A stretch of 64,000 bases of DNA from VRUE01 sp963716735 (GCA_963716735.1 OY970321.1:62001-126000), one strand, 5' to 3'; shown: positions 34,546 through 43,742, counted from the first letter of the stretch. A program made the numbers and translations. The notes: a model not told the origin generated them from the sequence alone.

Positions 34546-35739
34546 ATGCTCTCAGCACCGCGTAAACGCCCGCGGATAGCCGTGCTCAAGGACGGGTTCG
34601 TCCCCGAGTATCGCGCCGAGTTGTTCACCCGCCTCGGGCAGATGGCCGAGGTCGAGTATGTGATTTTCCACGGTCAGGCGCCGCGGGGCACCGGGCACCG
34701 GGCCGCCCAGGGCCCGTTCTCCTTCGCGGAGGCCCGTGTCGTGAACCGCGAGGTGCGCTTGGGCCAACGGACGCTGGTCTACCAGCCGGTGGTTCGCGAC
34801 GTGGCGGGGCCGGCGTTCGACGGGGCCGTCCTCGGCGCCGAGTTGAAGCTGCTTTCCCACGTGGTGCTTTTCCCCCTCTTGAAGCTCAGGGGTAAGCCGG
34901 TGATGCTCTGGGGACAGGGTGGCGAGAAGGACGAGGAGCGGGGTGCAGTGATGGCGGCGATCGGCAAAGCGGGCGTCGCGCTGAAGGGGGTGGCGGCGGA
35001 CCGCGCCGACGGCTACATCGCCTACACGGCCGGGGGCAAGGAACGCCTCACCGAAGCGGGCATCGACCCGGCGAAGGTCTTCGTGGTCAGGAACACCCTG
35101 GACGTCGAGGGGGAGATCGAGCTGCACCGACGCCTCTCGGAGGAGCCGGTCGATTCCCTGCGCAGCGAGTTGGGCCTGAGGCAGGACTCCACCGTCCTAC
35201 TCTTCGTCGGTCGCGTCTACACGGAGAAGAAGCTCTCGGAGTTCGTCTCGGTGCTGCGCTTGCTGCGTGATAGGGGCCTCACCGGGCAGCCGGTCGAGGG
35301 GGTGGTGATCGGCGACGGACCCGATCTGGAGCGGGCAGAACGCGAGGCCGACGGATTGGATGGTGTGCACTTCGTCGGCGAGATCCGCGACCGAGAGCGC
35401 ATCGCGCGCTACCTGCGGGTTGTCTCGGCGGTGGTGATCCCCGGAAAGGTCGGACTCGCGGTAAACCACGCCTTTGCCCATGGAGTGCCGGTGCTCACCC
35501 GCAGCGGGACCCTGCACGCTCCCGAGTTCGAATACCTGGAGGACGGTCGCAACAGCATCGTCAGCCAGGGTGACCTCGATTCCTTTGCCGAGGCGATCGG
35601 CGAGTTCGTCGATTCCGAGGAGCAGCAGGCCGCGCTCGCGCAGGGCGCGCTCGAGTCGCGGAAGAGCCTGACCGTCGCGTCGATGGCCGATTCCTTTCAC
35701 CGTGCGGTCTGTCAGACCCTCGGTCTTAGCTCTCGTTAA
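34546..35739 (+). CDS. Glycosyltransferase family 4
   Basis: This 397-aa GT-B enzyme starts at ATG 34546 after GGGAGGACGGAG. N-terminal PRIAVLKDGFVPEYRAELFTRL is followed by VMLWGQGGEK and GYIAYTAGGKERLTEAGIDPAKVFVVRNTLD, and the donor domain has TVLLFVGRVYTEKKLSEFVSVL, VVIGDGPDLERAE and VVIPGKVGLAVNHAFAHGVPVLT. The E-x7-E is not canonical: the first acidic residue is replaced. WalJ/TuaC-like relatives act in envelope glycan synthesis. The acceptor is unknown. Confidence 0.85.
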   Translation: MLSAPRKRPRIAVLKDGFVPEYRAELFTRLGQMAEVEYVIFHGQAPRGTGHRAAQGPFSFAEARVVNREVRLGQRTLVYQPVVRDVAGPAFDGAVLGAELKLLSHVVLFPLLKLRGKPVMLWGQGGEKDEERGAVMAAIGKAGVALKGVAADRADGYIAYTAGGKERLTEAGIDPAKVFVVRNTLDVEGEIELHRRLSEEPVDSLRSELGLRQDSTVLLFVGRVYTEKKLSEFVSVLRLLRDRGLTGQPVEGVVIGDGPDLERAEREADGLDGVHFVGEIRDRERIARYLRVVSAVVIPGKVGLAVNHAFAHGVPVLTRSGTLHAPEFEYLEDGRNSIVSQGDLDSFAEAIGEFVDSEEQQAALAQGALESRKSLTVASMADSFHRAVCQTLGLSSR

Positions 35740-35855
35740 AGCCCCAGTACCCATCGAACCTTCGTCCACCCCGCTCAAGCGGCTGGTGCCGGTTCCGATT
35801 CTGCGGGTGACTCGCCGTATTCCTCCGCGAGTCCAGCCCATCCCCCGGCGTCCTG

Positions 35856-37724
35856 ATGAAGCCCAGAACAGGCAACAAACTGCCCCTGCGCGGCCTGATC
35901 GCGACAATCGTCGTCGCTTTGGCGTGGCCGTGCATGGTGTCCGCGTCGTCCGGGCACCGCGCCCAGGGGCCCACCTGTGGAGCTGAGGCGGCGTCTAATC
36001 CCCACGGAAGAGGGGTGCGGGCCAGGGCGCGCTGTGGGTTGCGCCCGAACACCGCGATCTCACCCGACCCGGCGGCGGAAGTGGCGCCCGGGGCGACCCC
36101 CTCCTTCAGGTTCTCGTCCACCCGCACCCGGTCGCGCTTCCGGTGCAGGGTCGACAGGAAGGCCTGGCTGGCCTGCCGGAGCCCGACCCGTTATCCAGGC
36201 CTCGATCGCGGCCTGCATCGCTTCTCGGTCAGGGCGGTCGGGCCGAGCGGGCTCGCGGACCTGACGCCGGCGACGATCGCGTTCACCGTCTCCCCCGGAC
36301 AGGAGGAATTGCCGGCCACCCACAAGCCGAGGAGCGCTCCCGTCGTTGCGAACGAAGACGAAAGCGCACCGGCCTCCGCGGGCGGCGAGGCGCCGCCCCC
36401 GATGGAGCCGCCTGCGCTGGGCACGGGAGCACCGTTCACCGCCGGGGGCCTCTGGGTGGAAGCCCTGCTTGCCGATGCGCCGGCGGATCCCGATTCCTCA
36501 CAGATGATCGGCACTTTGACCGCGAGAATCCATGCCGAGGAGGAAGCCGGCATCGGACCGCGCCTCGGCGCCGATACGCGCACTCCGCTCTACCGGGTGC
36601 CCGTCGATCAGCCGCGGATCCCGGTCTTCCTCGACACCGGCCCCTGGGGCGCCCGCCTCGGTGAAGAGCTCGAGGCGGGGGTGCCGGTCCCGCCCGTCGC
36701 GGAACCCGTCGCGGGAAGCGACCACGCGATGGCGGTGTGGCAGGCCTCGACGGACACCTACTGGGAGTTCTTCAAGATGCAGCAGGCGCTGCACGGTCCG
36801 CAGTTCGCCCGCACGCCCAAGGTGACCGAAGGTTGTTCTCTCGAAGCCGGGACCTACTCCTATGAATTGACCGCCTTCAACGCCAACGGCGAAACCCCGG
36901 CTGAAGGCGGGCGCTCCAGCGTGGCCGTGTCCGGTGGATCCTGCGTCACGGTCCAGTGGAGCCCGATCCACGGCGCCACCGGGTACAACGTCTACCGCGG
37001 AACCGGCGGGTCGGCGGCGACCCTGCTGGCGACGGTCCCCGCCGGCCAGACGTCGCTCCGCGACGAAGGCGCTTCGGTTCCCACCGCTGGGCTGCCGGCG
37101 ACGAAAAACACGGCGGAGACGCCGGGCGAATGGCACGCCGCATACGGCGGCATGGTCGAAGAAGTCTCGACGAGCCCCGGCTACTACCGCGATCTGCGTA
37201 ACCCCGACGGGAGTGTCCGCGAGCAGGCCAACTGGGGCGCCACCGCGACCAGCCTGCCGCTGGCCGCGGGGCTGATCACGCGGGAGGACATCGGGCGGGA
37301 AAGAATCGACCACGTGCTGGCGATCGGCCTGGCCAACCGCAGCGGGTCCTCGATCATCAGGGCCGGCAGCTTCGCCGCCCCCGCCCAGCGCTCGGACGGG
37401 AAGTCGCTCAGCCCCGGCTCGATCCCCGAGGGGGCTCGCCTGCGGCTCGACCCGGACCTCGACCTCGATTCGCTCTCGCTCTCTCCCTTCACGCGCCTGA
37501 TCGCCGAAGCGGCTCAGCGTTACGGCATGATCGTCCAGGACGGGTCGCAGAGCACCGTGGTCTACGCCGAGGATCCCTCGCCGATGATGCGGGAAGGCTG
37601 GGCCAACTTCATCCAGGCGAAGTACGGTCGCCACCTAGCCCATGCGGTCGCGGAATTTCCCTGGGAAGACCTGGAAGTCGTCCAGATGCATCTCTGCCAG
37701 CGCGGTCCCTGCTTCTTTGAGTAG
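35856..37724 (+). CDS. Secreted multidomain protein with FN3-like insert; paralogous domain to 45436-46539
   Basis: This 622-aa protein has a signal peptide (about residues 10-31). At about 80-145 it has an FRCRVDRKAWLACRSP...GLHRFSVRAVG module, like that at the end of 30328-33030. The C-terminal half is an uncharacterised domain (WQASTDTYWEFF, GYYRDL, NWGATATSLPLAAGLI, IDHVLAIGL, RLDPDLDLDSLSL, YAEDPSP, PWEDLEVVQMHLC) interrupted at about 320-425 by an FN3-like beta module (SYELTAFNANGETPAEGG...TGYNVYRGTGG). The gene at 45436 has the same domain without the insert. Function is unknown; the two genes bracket the lasso cluster. Confidence 0.78.
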   Translation: MKPRTGNKLPLRGLIATIVVALAWPCMVSASSGHRAQGPTCGAEAASNPHGRGVRARARCGLRPNTAISPDPAAEVAPGATPSFRFSSTRTRSRFRCRVDRKAWLACRSPTRYPGLDRGLHRFSVRAVGPSGLADLTPATIAFTVSPGQEELPATHKPRSAPVVANEDESAPASAGGEAPPPMEPPALGTGAPFTAGGLWVEALLADAPADPDSSQMIGTLTARIHAEEEAGIGPRLGADTRTPLYRVPVDQPRIPVFLDTGPWGARLGEELEAGVPVPPVAEPVAGSDHAMAVWQASTDTYWEFFKMQQALHGPQFARTPKVTEGCSLEAGTYSYELTAFNANGETPAEGGRSSVAVSGGSCVTVQWSPIHGATGYNVYRGTGGSAATLLATVPAGQTSLRDEGASVPTAGLPATKNTAETPGEWHAAYGGMVEEVSTSPGYYRDLRNPDGSVREQANWGATATSLPLAAGLITREDIGRERIDHVLAIGLANRSGSSIIRAGSFAAPAQRSDGKSLSPGSIPEGARLRLDPDLDLDSLSLSPFTRLIAEAAQRYGMIVQDGSQSTVVYAEDPSPMMREGWANFIQAKYGRHLAHAVAEFPWEDLEVVQMHLCQRGPCFFE

Positions 37725-37858
37725 GGCCGCGCGGCCAGGATCCGCTTGTCCATGCCGTTTCCGGGCGGACTAATCCTTTTTTCATCTTGACCGTCGAGGG
37801 GGTCGTCCATACGCTGGCGGCCAGTAGTTCAACCTCAACGCAACGATTGGAGATCGCG

Positions 37859-38008
37859 TTGGAAGCCAAGGAATATGGAACGCCACAGATTGTCGATTAC
37901 GGTGATCTGGTCGAGTTGACCGCGGCTGCGTCAGACGGTTCCTTCACGGACGCCCTCTTTCCGCCCGGCACGCCTCGTGGTGACATCACCTTCACGAACC
38001 ATCCGTAG
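37859..38008 (+). CDS. Lasso-type RiPP precursor peptide
   Basis: This 49-aa peptide starts at TTG 37859, preceded by GGAG at 6-nt spacing. The leader has the RRE-binding Y-x-x-P pattern (EYGTPQIVDYGDLVEL) and a threonine at residue 21, the usual penultimate leader residue. Cleavage after Ala22 gives a 27-residue core starting AASDGSFTD, so Ala1 could close onto Asp9 to form a nine-residue ring. The tail holds FPPGTPRGDITF and ends in Pro. This matches the widespread actinobacterial lasso leader-type family whose tails end in F-P-x-G-T-P-x-x-D-[LI]-T-F. Cleavage site and ring are inference. A longer frame from TTG 37787 is possible. Confidence 0.8.
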   Translation: MEAKEYGTPQIVDYGDLVELTAAASDGSFTDALFPPGTPRGDITFTNHP

Positions 38009-38119
38009 CGACATCCGCGCGATCTAGCCTCCCCGCAGGATTTCCCGTATCTGTGGGGTCTGACTGGGGCGGTTCGCAGATCGGTGGTGCTGGACAAACC
38101 GTAAGCAGAGCCTGGTTCG

Positions 38120-38836
38120 GTGCGTTCTTTGGGCATGCCCGGAGATGTCGACCAAGCCGCCAACAAGGTGGAGCTTGCACGTCATTTCAGCGAACCGACC
38201 CTTGCGGTCGTCATCGCCACGGACGAGCCGGCGCAGAGCGAGACCGAGACCGCGCTGGTCGAGGGAGCAGCCGATCTGATCGTGCAGGTAGTGGTCCCTG
38301 CCGCACTTGAGGCTGCCGATGCCCATGTCTACGTCCTTCATGGGCTCTCGTCCGCGACCTCTCTGCACGACGTGGAGAGTCTGGTCGAGGCGGTGCCCGG
38401 GCCGCTGGTCCTGGTAGTTCCCCCAACCGCCACAGCGAAGGAGATGAGGGCGGCTTTGAGGGCGGGGGTCGCCGGCCTGGTGCATGAGACCGACGTTGGT
38501 GTCAGCCTCGCGTCAACGGTACGGGCGGTGCGGGGCGGTCAGCTCGTCGTCCCGTTCGACCTCGGGCGGCAGATTGCGAAGCCGGTCCTCTCCCGCCGCC
38601 AGAAGCAGGTGCTGGGCCTGGTCGTGCTCGGGCTCAGCAACGGTGAGATCGCCACCAAGCTGCACCTCTCCGAGCACACGGTCAAGTGCCATCTCTACTC
38701 GGGGTTCCGGAAGCTGGGGGTCAGCTCCCGAGACGAGGCGGTGGCGACGATCCTGGATCCCGAAAGCGGCCTGGGAACCGGCATCCTGACGATCTCCGAA
38801 GCCGAGTCCGAAGTTGCGACGCACAGCCACCGCTGA
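38120..38836 (+). CDS. LuxR/NarL-type transcriptional regulator with degenerate receiver-like domain
   Basis: This 238-aa protein has a C-terminal LuxR helix-turn-helix (about 165-222: LSRRQKQVLGLVVLGLSNGEIATKLHLSEHTVKCHLYSGFRKLGV). The N-terminal 140 residues have the alternating strand/helix layout of a receiver, but no clear acidic phosphorylation pocket is seen (HVYVLHG where an Asp strand would stand). It lies between the precursor and the nucleotidyltransferase genes and probably controls this cluster. Start is GTG 38120 or ATG 38135. Its stop overlaps the next gene. Confidence 0.85.
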   Translation: MRSLGMPGDVDQAANKVELARHFSEPTLAVVIATDEPAQSETETALVEGAADLIVQVVVPAALEAADAHVYVLHGLSSATSLHDVESLVEAVPGPLVLVVPPTATAKEMRAALRAGVAGLVHETDVGVSLASTVRAVRGGQLVVPFDLGRQIAKPVLSRRQKQVLGLVVLGLSNGEIATKLHLSEHTVKCHLYSGFRKLGVSSRDEAVATILDPESGLGTGILTISEAESEVATHSHR

Positions 38837-40013
38837 GGAGGAGCTGCTCCTCCTGCTTTGTGGAACCGCCGAGCGGCGGCGGCGGATGAGCGATCGGATC
38901 GTCGCCCTCGCGGCTGGCGCGGACCTCGAAGTCCTTTCTGCCCTGATGGCCAGGCAGCTTCTCTTTCCGCTGCTCGGCACGCGGCTGGTAGAGGCGGCCC
39001 CGGAACGGGTGACGCAGGCAATGCAGGAACAGCTCGATCAGGCGCTCGAGCTCGCCAGGCTGCGCGGCCTGCAGCTGGAGCTGCTCGCCCTGCAGCTCCA
39101 GAACGACCTCGAGCGCGCCGGCATTGCGGCTCTTCCGCTCAAGGGGACGTCCCTGGCGCGGAACCTCTACGGCGATCCCGGCCTGAGGATCACGCAGGAC
39201 ATCGACATCCTCGTCGGGGCGGAGGAGCTGGGCGACGCGGCGCGGGTTCTGCGTCGCCGCGGCTACCGGCGCGGCGATGACGTCTATGACGGCCCCGGCC
39301 GCCTCCACCTTGGCTTAAATCACGAGCGCGCCGAGCTGCCCCCGGTCGAGCTCCACTGGCGGATCCACTGGTACGAGGACGCCTTCTCGCGGGCGATGCT
39401 GGAGCGCAGCGTGCCTGCTCCGGAGGGCCGGCGGGCGCGCTCCGCCGACGAGCTCGCCGCGTTGCTCCTCTTCTTCTCCAGGGATGGAATGACGGGCCTG
39501 CGTTTGGCCGCCGACGTGGCGACCTGGTGGGATGCCGAGGCAAGCCTCGGCGACGATCCGCTGCTCGACCCGATCTGCGCCGAAGCCCCGGACCTGAGGG
39601 ACGCGCTCTCGGCTTCCGCCCGCAGTCTCGAACGGCTGGTCGGGGTGCGGGCCGACGCCATCGTCTCGGCGCGGCCGGCGCGCTGGCGGCCCTGCACCGC
39701 CGTTCGCATGGCCAACTGGACCGTGAGCGGAGATCTCGACCAGATCGGCGCCAACCTCACCCTCGTCGACTGGCTGTTGGCTCCTCCCGGCGGGAGCTGG
39801 CCCTTTGTGAGGCGGGTGTTGATCCCGCCGGCGGCACAGATCTCCGCGATGTATGGGCTCGCCCCGTCGGCGGTCTGGCGAAGGGTGTTCTGGAGATTGG
39901 CGCACTGCCCGAAGCTCCTGATTCGCTACACGATCGCTCTCTGGAGAGTGCGCCGTGGCCGGTCCTGGGTGCCGGTTCCCGCCAGCGCCTGGCGACCCTC
40001 GACGGAGCGATGA
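38814..40013 (+). CDS. Nucleotidyltransferase family protein, lasso-cluster type
   Basis: This 399-aa protein has the large nucleotidyltransferase (NTP_transf_5-like) layout: N-terminal helices with EEELLLLLCGTAERRRR, then LPLKGTSLARNLYGDPGLRITQDIDILV, where the K-G and D-x-D residues form the metal/nucleotide site, and VELHWRIHWY. Such genes recur in lasso clusters with a kinase and are thought to decorate the phosphorylated peptide tail. TTG 38814 overlaps the regulator gene by 23 bp and retains the N-terminal family motif; ATG 38889 is a shorter option. It converges on the cyclase gene, 114 bp away. Confidence 0.8.
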   Translation: MRRTATAEEELLLLLCGTAERRRRMSDRIVALAAGADLEVLSALMARQLLFPLLGTRLVEAAPERVTQAMQEQLDQALELARLRGLQLELLALQLQNDLERAGIAALPLKGTSLARNLYGDPGLRITQDIDILVGAEELGDAARVLRRRGYRRGDDVYDGPGRLHLGLNHERAELPPVELHWRIHWYEDAFSRAMLERSVPAPEGRRARSADELAALLLFFSRDGMTGLRLAADVATWWDAEASLGDDPLLDPICAEAPDLRDALSASARSLERLVGVRADAIVSARPARWRPCTAVRMANWTVSGDLDQIGANLTLVDWLLAPPGGSWPFVRRVLIPPAAQISAMYGLAPSAVWRRVFWRLAHCPKLLIRYTIALWRVRRGRSWVPVPASAWRPSTER

Positions 40014-40127
40014 GACGGATCGCCCATGGAAGTCGATGGGACCCTGGTCGGGCATCGCTCCAGGGAAGCATCGAACTCGTTGCAGTCTTCCCTCGCCCGG
40101 GCGGGATCGGTCGTGGAATCACGGCCA

Positions 40128-41960
40128 TCAGCCGACGGCCGTGCCGGTGAGGGTCCAGTCGCCGCGCCGGGACTCGCAGGCTTCGAGCATCTCGCCGGCG
40201 AAGTCGCCGTCGCGTTGGGAGCGCAGCCAGCTCTCCGCGGTGACCAGCCGCCAGACCGACCACGGCCAGGAGCGGTCGCGTCTGCCGCCGGCGGGTGGAT
40301 CGGAGAGCAGTTCCCGTTGGATCGCCTCGGGGTTGACGTAGGCGGCGACCTCCGAGCGCTCGGTGAGCAGGGTGCGGATCAGCGGCAGGTCCCGCTCGGC
40401 GAGGCAGTCGTGGAAGAGGGCGGTGAAGTAGCTCTTCTGCGAGCGCAGGCGAATCGAGTCCGGGATCAGGCCCGCGGTCGCGTCGCGCAGCAGTGGCCGC
40501 TCGAGGCGGGGGTCAATGGCGAGGGAGGGGGGGAGGCTGAGGGCGAACTCGACCAGGTCGACGTCGATCAGCGGGTGCCGGCCGGCGAGGCCAGCCATCG
40601 TTGCCCGGCGCCCCAGGTATTCGCCGACCCCGAGCCTCTCCCTGGTCCCGGTCAGCAGGTCGGCCATGAACGCCCACCAGCGAGGCCCGTCATGGCGCTT
40701 CCACGCCCAGGGGTCGTAGCCGTCGACCAGGGCGCGGGCGCTGTCCTCGGTGAACCAGCTGGGCGCGTAGCGCTGGGGGGAGTGCAGGTGGCGGGCGGCG
40801 CCGTGGATACCGGCCGGGATCGCCCCCTTCACTCCGTACTGGCGCAGGTAGGGCCGCAGGGAATCCCAACCCCTGTACTGGTCGAAGCCGAGCATCTCCC
40901 GTCCCAGTCTCGCCGCCGAGAGCAGCCTGCCGGAGCTAATCCGGTCGGCCAACAGATAGGGACTGAATCGCCAAAGCTCGTCGCCCCCCTCTCCGTCGAG
41001 GATCAGCTCCGTTCCCTGCTCGGCCGCCCGTTCCAGCAGGGGCTGCCAGAGGAAATGGTTGGGCGCCTGCAGTGGAACCTGCCATCTCTGCATGTACTCG
41101 AAGGCGCCGCGGATCATGCTTCCGCCGTGTACCTCGACCTGGGTCTGGTCAAGGCCGAGGCCGGTCGCGGCGTCGTCGATCAGGTTCGACTCGTCTATCG
41201 AGGGGTGATCCGGGAAGACGGCCGAGTAGGCGCGGGGGCCGGATCCGCTCAGCCGCCGGTGGGTGAGCGCGGCGACGGTGGAGGAGTCGAGGCCGCCGCT
41301 GAGCAGGACGCCGCAGCTCGCCTCCGCGGGAACCTGGCGGCGAACCGCCGCGGCGAGGGCCTCGCGGGCGCCTTCGGCCCCCTCGGCCCGTGAGAGGCGT
41401 CGAGTCCCGTTGAAGCTGGGAGCCCAGTAGCGCCGGACCTCGATCCCGTCGCGGTCCATCGTCAGCAGCCTGCCGGCGCCCATGCGGCTGACCCCTTGGT
41501 AAAGGGTCCGGCCCTCCGGGGTGCAGGTGTCGGCGAGCCAGCGGACCAGCGCGGCCTCGTCCGGGGCCGGCCTGGTCGGCAGGCGCTCGAGCAGGTCGCC
41601 GATCTCGGTTGCGAATCGCAGTCGCGAGCCGGTCGAGTGGAAATACAGGGACCCGGCGCCGAGCTGGTCGCAGGCGAGCAGGAGCCTGTCGCGGGCGCGG
41701 TCGTGGAGGAGGAGGGTGAAGTTGCCGCGCAGCCTGCCGAGCATCTCGTCGCCCCAGCGCTCGTAGGCGACCGCGAGCAGCCGATCCGGCGCGGCACGAT
41801 CGAGGCCGAGCGCTTTGCCGAGCTCCTCGACGTTGAAGAGGGTGCCGGCGAGCAGGCAGAGGGGACCGCTGCCGGCCGCGCCGGGGGCCCGCTGGTCATC
41901 GACTACGACGGAGAGCCTCGCGGCGGAACGCTCGGCGGTCCCGGCGTGGAACCCGTTCAT
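40128..41960 (-). CDS. Lasso peptide macrolactam synthetase (asparagine synthetase-like, C protein)
   Basis: This 610-aa protein resembles asparagine synthetase B. The C-terminal ATP pyrophosphatase motif SGGLDSSTVAALT lies at about residues 239-251, with LILDGEGGDELWRFSPYL further on. The N-terminal glutaminase-like domain starts MNGFHAG, so the Cys2 needed for glutamine hydrolysis is missing. That is expected for lasso cyclases, which adenylate the Asp/Glu side chain of the core and close the ring without ammonia. Genes for B2 and the kinase follow upstream with 4-bp overlaps. Confidence 0.9.
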   Translation of the reverse strand: MNGFHAGTAERSAARLSVVVDDQRAPGAAGSGPLCLLAGTLFNVEELGKALGLDRAAPDRLLAVAYERWGDEMLGRLRGNFTLLLHDRARDRLLLACDQLGAGSLYFHSTGSRLRFATEIGDLLERLPTRPAPDEAALVRWLADTCTPEGRTLYQGVSRMGAGRLLTMDRDGIEVRRYWAPSFNGTRRLSRAEGAEGAREALAAAVRRQVPAEASCGVLLSGGLDSSTVAALTHRRLSGSGPRAYSAVFPDHPSIDESNLIDDAATGLGLDQTQVEVHGGSMIRGAFEYMQRWQVPLQAPNHFLWQPLLERAAEQGTELILDGEGGDELWRFSPYLLADRISSGRLLSAARLGREMLGFDQYRGWDSLRPYLRQYGVKGAIPAGIHGAARHLHSPQRYAPSWFTEDSARALVDGYDPWAWKRHDGPRWWAFMADLLTGTRERLGVGEYLGRRATMAGLAGRHPLIDVDLVEFALSLPPSLAIDPRLERPLLRDATAGLIPDSIRLRSQKSYFTALFHDCLAERDLPLIRTLLTERSEVAAYVNPEAIQRELLSDPPAGGRRDRSWPWSVWRLVTAESWLRSQRDGDFAGEMLEACESRRGDWTLTGTAVG

Positions 41961-42424
41961 TGCGCCGCGGCCTGGCTTTTCTCTCCGAGGGCGAGCAGCC
42001 GCGAGTAGGTGTCGCCGCCGGAGGGAAGCAGGGGCATGCCCTCGCGCTCGACCCAGGCATGCGCGCCGAAGTCCGAACCCGGCTTGACGCCGATCACCAG
42101 GGCGGAGGCGATGCCGCGCCGGGCCAGCAGGGCCATCAGCACGAGCGACTGGCCCAGGCAGCGCGAGTCGGTCGGCAGGCTGCCCAGGCAGCGGGTCGTG
42201 ACACGGGCCAGGCGGGCGCCCAGCTTGATCGCCGACACCCCCTCGACCTGCGGCGGGGCCGCCGGGTCCTCCGCGTCGATCGCCGCCACGACGGCGGGCA
42301 GGTCACGTCGCCAGAGCAGCCAGCGGACCCTGGCGTAGGTGAGCAGGACCTCGCCGGCGACGATCGCCCGGCCGGCGGGGGAGTACGGCCTGTAGGCGTC
42401 GGTGGGCTGGAGCGCGAGCTTCAC
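41957..42424 (-). CDS. Lasso peptide leader peptidase (B2, transglutaminase-like cysteine protease)
   Basis: This 155-aa protein matches the B2 family by size and by the catalytic Cys-His elements SRCLGQSLVLMALLARRGI and DFGAHAWVEREG; an Asp downstream would complete the triad. The N-terminal helical segment VLLTYARVRWLLWRRDLPAVV is family-typical. B2 cuts the leader off the precursor with help of the RRE protein (B1), encoded here by the PqqD-like gene at 43403. It overlaps both neighbours by 4 bp. Confidence 0.9.
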   Translation of the reverse strand: MKLALQPTDAYRPYSPAGRAIVAGEVLLTYARVRWLLWRRDLPAVVAAIDAEDPAAPPQVEGVSAIKLGARLARVTTRCLGSLPTDSRCLGQSLVLMALLARRGIASALVIGVKPGSDFGAHAWVEREGMPLLPSGGDTYSRLLALGEKSQAAAQ

Positions 42425-43413
42425 GCCGCCCCCGCGAGCGCCGTGGACGCGTGCGCAAGGACCGCCGCCGCCGAGTCCCTCGCCGGGACCGTGGCGGGGA
42501 TGAGCAGGTCGAAGATCGGCACGCTCGCCGCGATCGCGGCGCAGAGGTCGAGCTGGTTGGCGAGCCGGTGGGGAGACCGGACGCTGAGCACGTAGGTGCT
42601 GCCGAGCAGCATGGTCGGATCGGGCTCGGCGACGCGCTCGATCCGTGCTTCGATGCCGGGCTTTCCCCGGCGCAGGAAGTAGAGCGCCCCGAGTGGCAGC
42701 GGGGTGGGCTCACGCTCGACCGCGAGCAGCGCCTTGAACGCGTCCTCGCCGCCGACGATGCTGCCGAGCCGCTCCGCCTCGCCCTTCATCAACTCGCGCT
42801 CGGTGCGGGGGAAGTTGGAGACGCCGGCGCCCGGGTTGGCGAGCAGGCGTCCGTCGCCACGCTCCAGCGCCAGGGCATCGTCGGTGAAGAAGGTGGCTCC
42901 CTGGAGGATCAGGTTGAGGGTGGTCGACGACTTGCCCGCTCCGGGGTGACCGACCAGGGCTATCGCCCGCCCGTCGATCGCTACCGCGCCGGCGTGGAGC
43001 ACCTCGAAGCCGCGCACGGTGGCCGCGAGCGGCAGGACCTGGTTGACAAGGGCCCGCTGCCACCACCACTCGGACACGCCTGGCTCCGGAAAGCAGGCGA
43101 CCCGCAACCCGTCGCTCGAAACCTGGTAAGCGCCGACTCCCGGCAGCGTCAGCAGGTACCCCCGCTCGGTGTCGAAGTGAACCGAGAGGCTCATTTCTCC
43201 ATCGGGCCGGTGCACGACCCGCACCTCCTCGCCGGCGGGGTCCCTGCCGGCGTCGGGCCGGCCCGACGGAACGATCGCGATCTCGGTGATCGCCTCCGAC
43301 TTCGGGGCGCGTTCGGTCGGTGGCAAACCGACCAGCTCGACGTCGCTGGCGACGTCGAGGCCGAAAGCGTGGGATCTCAGCCCCCGCGCCGCGCCTGCGG
43401 TCTCAGTCGGCAC
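42421..43413 (-). CDS. HPrK-like peptide kinase of the lasso cluster
   Basis: This 330-aa protein has an HPr kinase/phosphorylase-like core: GFEVLHAGAVAIDGRAIALVGHPGAGKSSTTLNLILQGATFFTDDALALE, with Walker A at GHPGAGKSS and a following DD. Such kinases occur in paeninodin-type lasso clusters, where they phosphorylate the C-terminal residue of the peptide. The predicted core here ends in Pro, so another target, such as an internal Thr or Ser, must be assumed if it is active. GTG 43413 is used as start, overlapping the PqqD-like gene by 11 bp. Confidence 0.85.
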   Translation of the reverse strand: MPTETAGAARGLRSHAFGLDVASDVELVGLPPTERAPKSEAITEIAIVPSGRPDAGRDPAGEEVRVVHRPDGEMSLSVHFDTERGYLLTLPGVGAYQVSSDGLRVACFPEPGVSEWWWQRALVNQVLPLAATVRGFEVLHAGAVAIDGRAIALVGHPGAGKSSTTLNLILQGATFFTDDALALERGDGRLLANPGAGVSNFPRTERELMKGEAERLGSIVGGEDAFKALLAVEREPTPLPLGALYFLRRGKPGIEARIERVAEPDPTMLLGSTYVLSVRSPHRLANQLDLCAAIAASVPIFDLLIPATVPARDSAAAVLAHASTALAGAA

Positions 43414-43729
43414 GGTAGGCCGGCAGCTCGATCAGGCCCCGCCGGGAGAGGTCCTCGCAGAGGCTTCGCAGGTCGGCCTCGATGGTCTCCCGCGGCTGCC
43501 CGTACTCCTCGGCCAGCAAGGTCGCGGTCGCCTCCACGTCGCCGCTGCCGATCAGCGCCTCGACCATCCGGCCCGCCACCGAGTTGAGGCCGTGGTATTT
43601 GCCGGTCTGCAGGTTGAGCGCGACCGTCTCGCCGGGGAAGGCCCGAAAGACGACGTGGTCGGGAACGCGAACCCCCGTCCCGTTCGACTCGGCGCTCCCG
43701 TTGCCGTTTCTCTCCACGCTCTCGCTCAT
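43403..43729 (-). CDS. PqqD-like RiPP recognition element (lasso B1)
   Basis: This 108-aa protein contains a PqqD fold: RVPDHVVFRAFPGETVALNLQTGKYHGLNSVAGRMVEALIGSGDVEATATLLAEEYGQP. PqqD-type RREs grasp the leader of the precursor and bring it to B2 and the cyclase; the Y-x-x-P leader motif at 37859 is the likely ligand. The N-terminal 22 residues are Gly/Ser/Asn-rich and probably unstructured. It is 13 bp downstream of the permease gene, in the same operon. Confidence 0.9.
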   Translation of the reverse strand: MSESVERNGNGSAESNGTGVRVPDHVVFRAFPGETVALNLQTGKYHGLNSVAGRMVEALIGSGDVEATATLLAEEYGQPRETIEADLRSLCEDLSRRGLIELPAYRAD

Positions 43730-43742
43730 TCTCCGCTCGCTC

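Noticed and set aside
40026..41393. Long plus-strand frame opposite the lasso cyclase
   Set aside because: Its translation is low-complexity and lacks any domain, while the minus strand encodes an intact ATP-site motif. It is a shadow frame.
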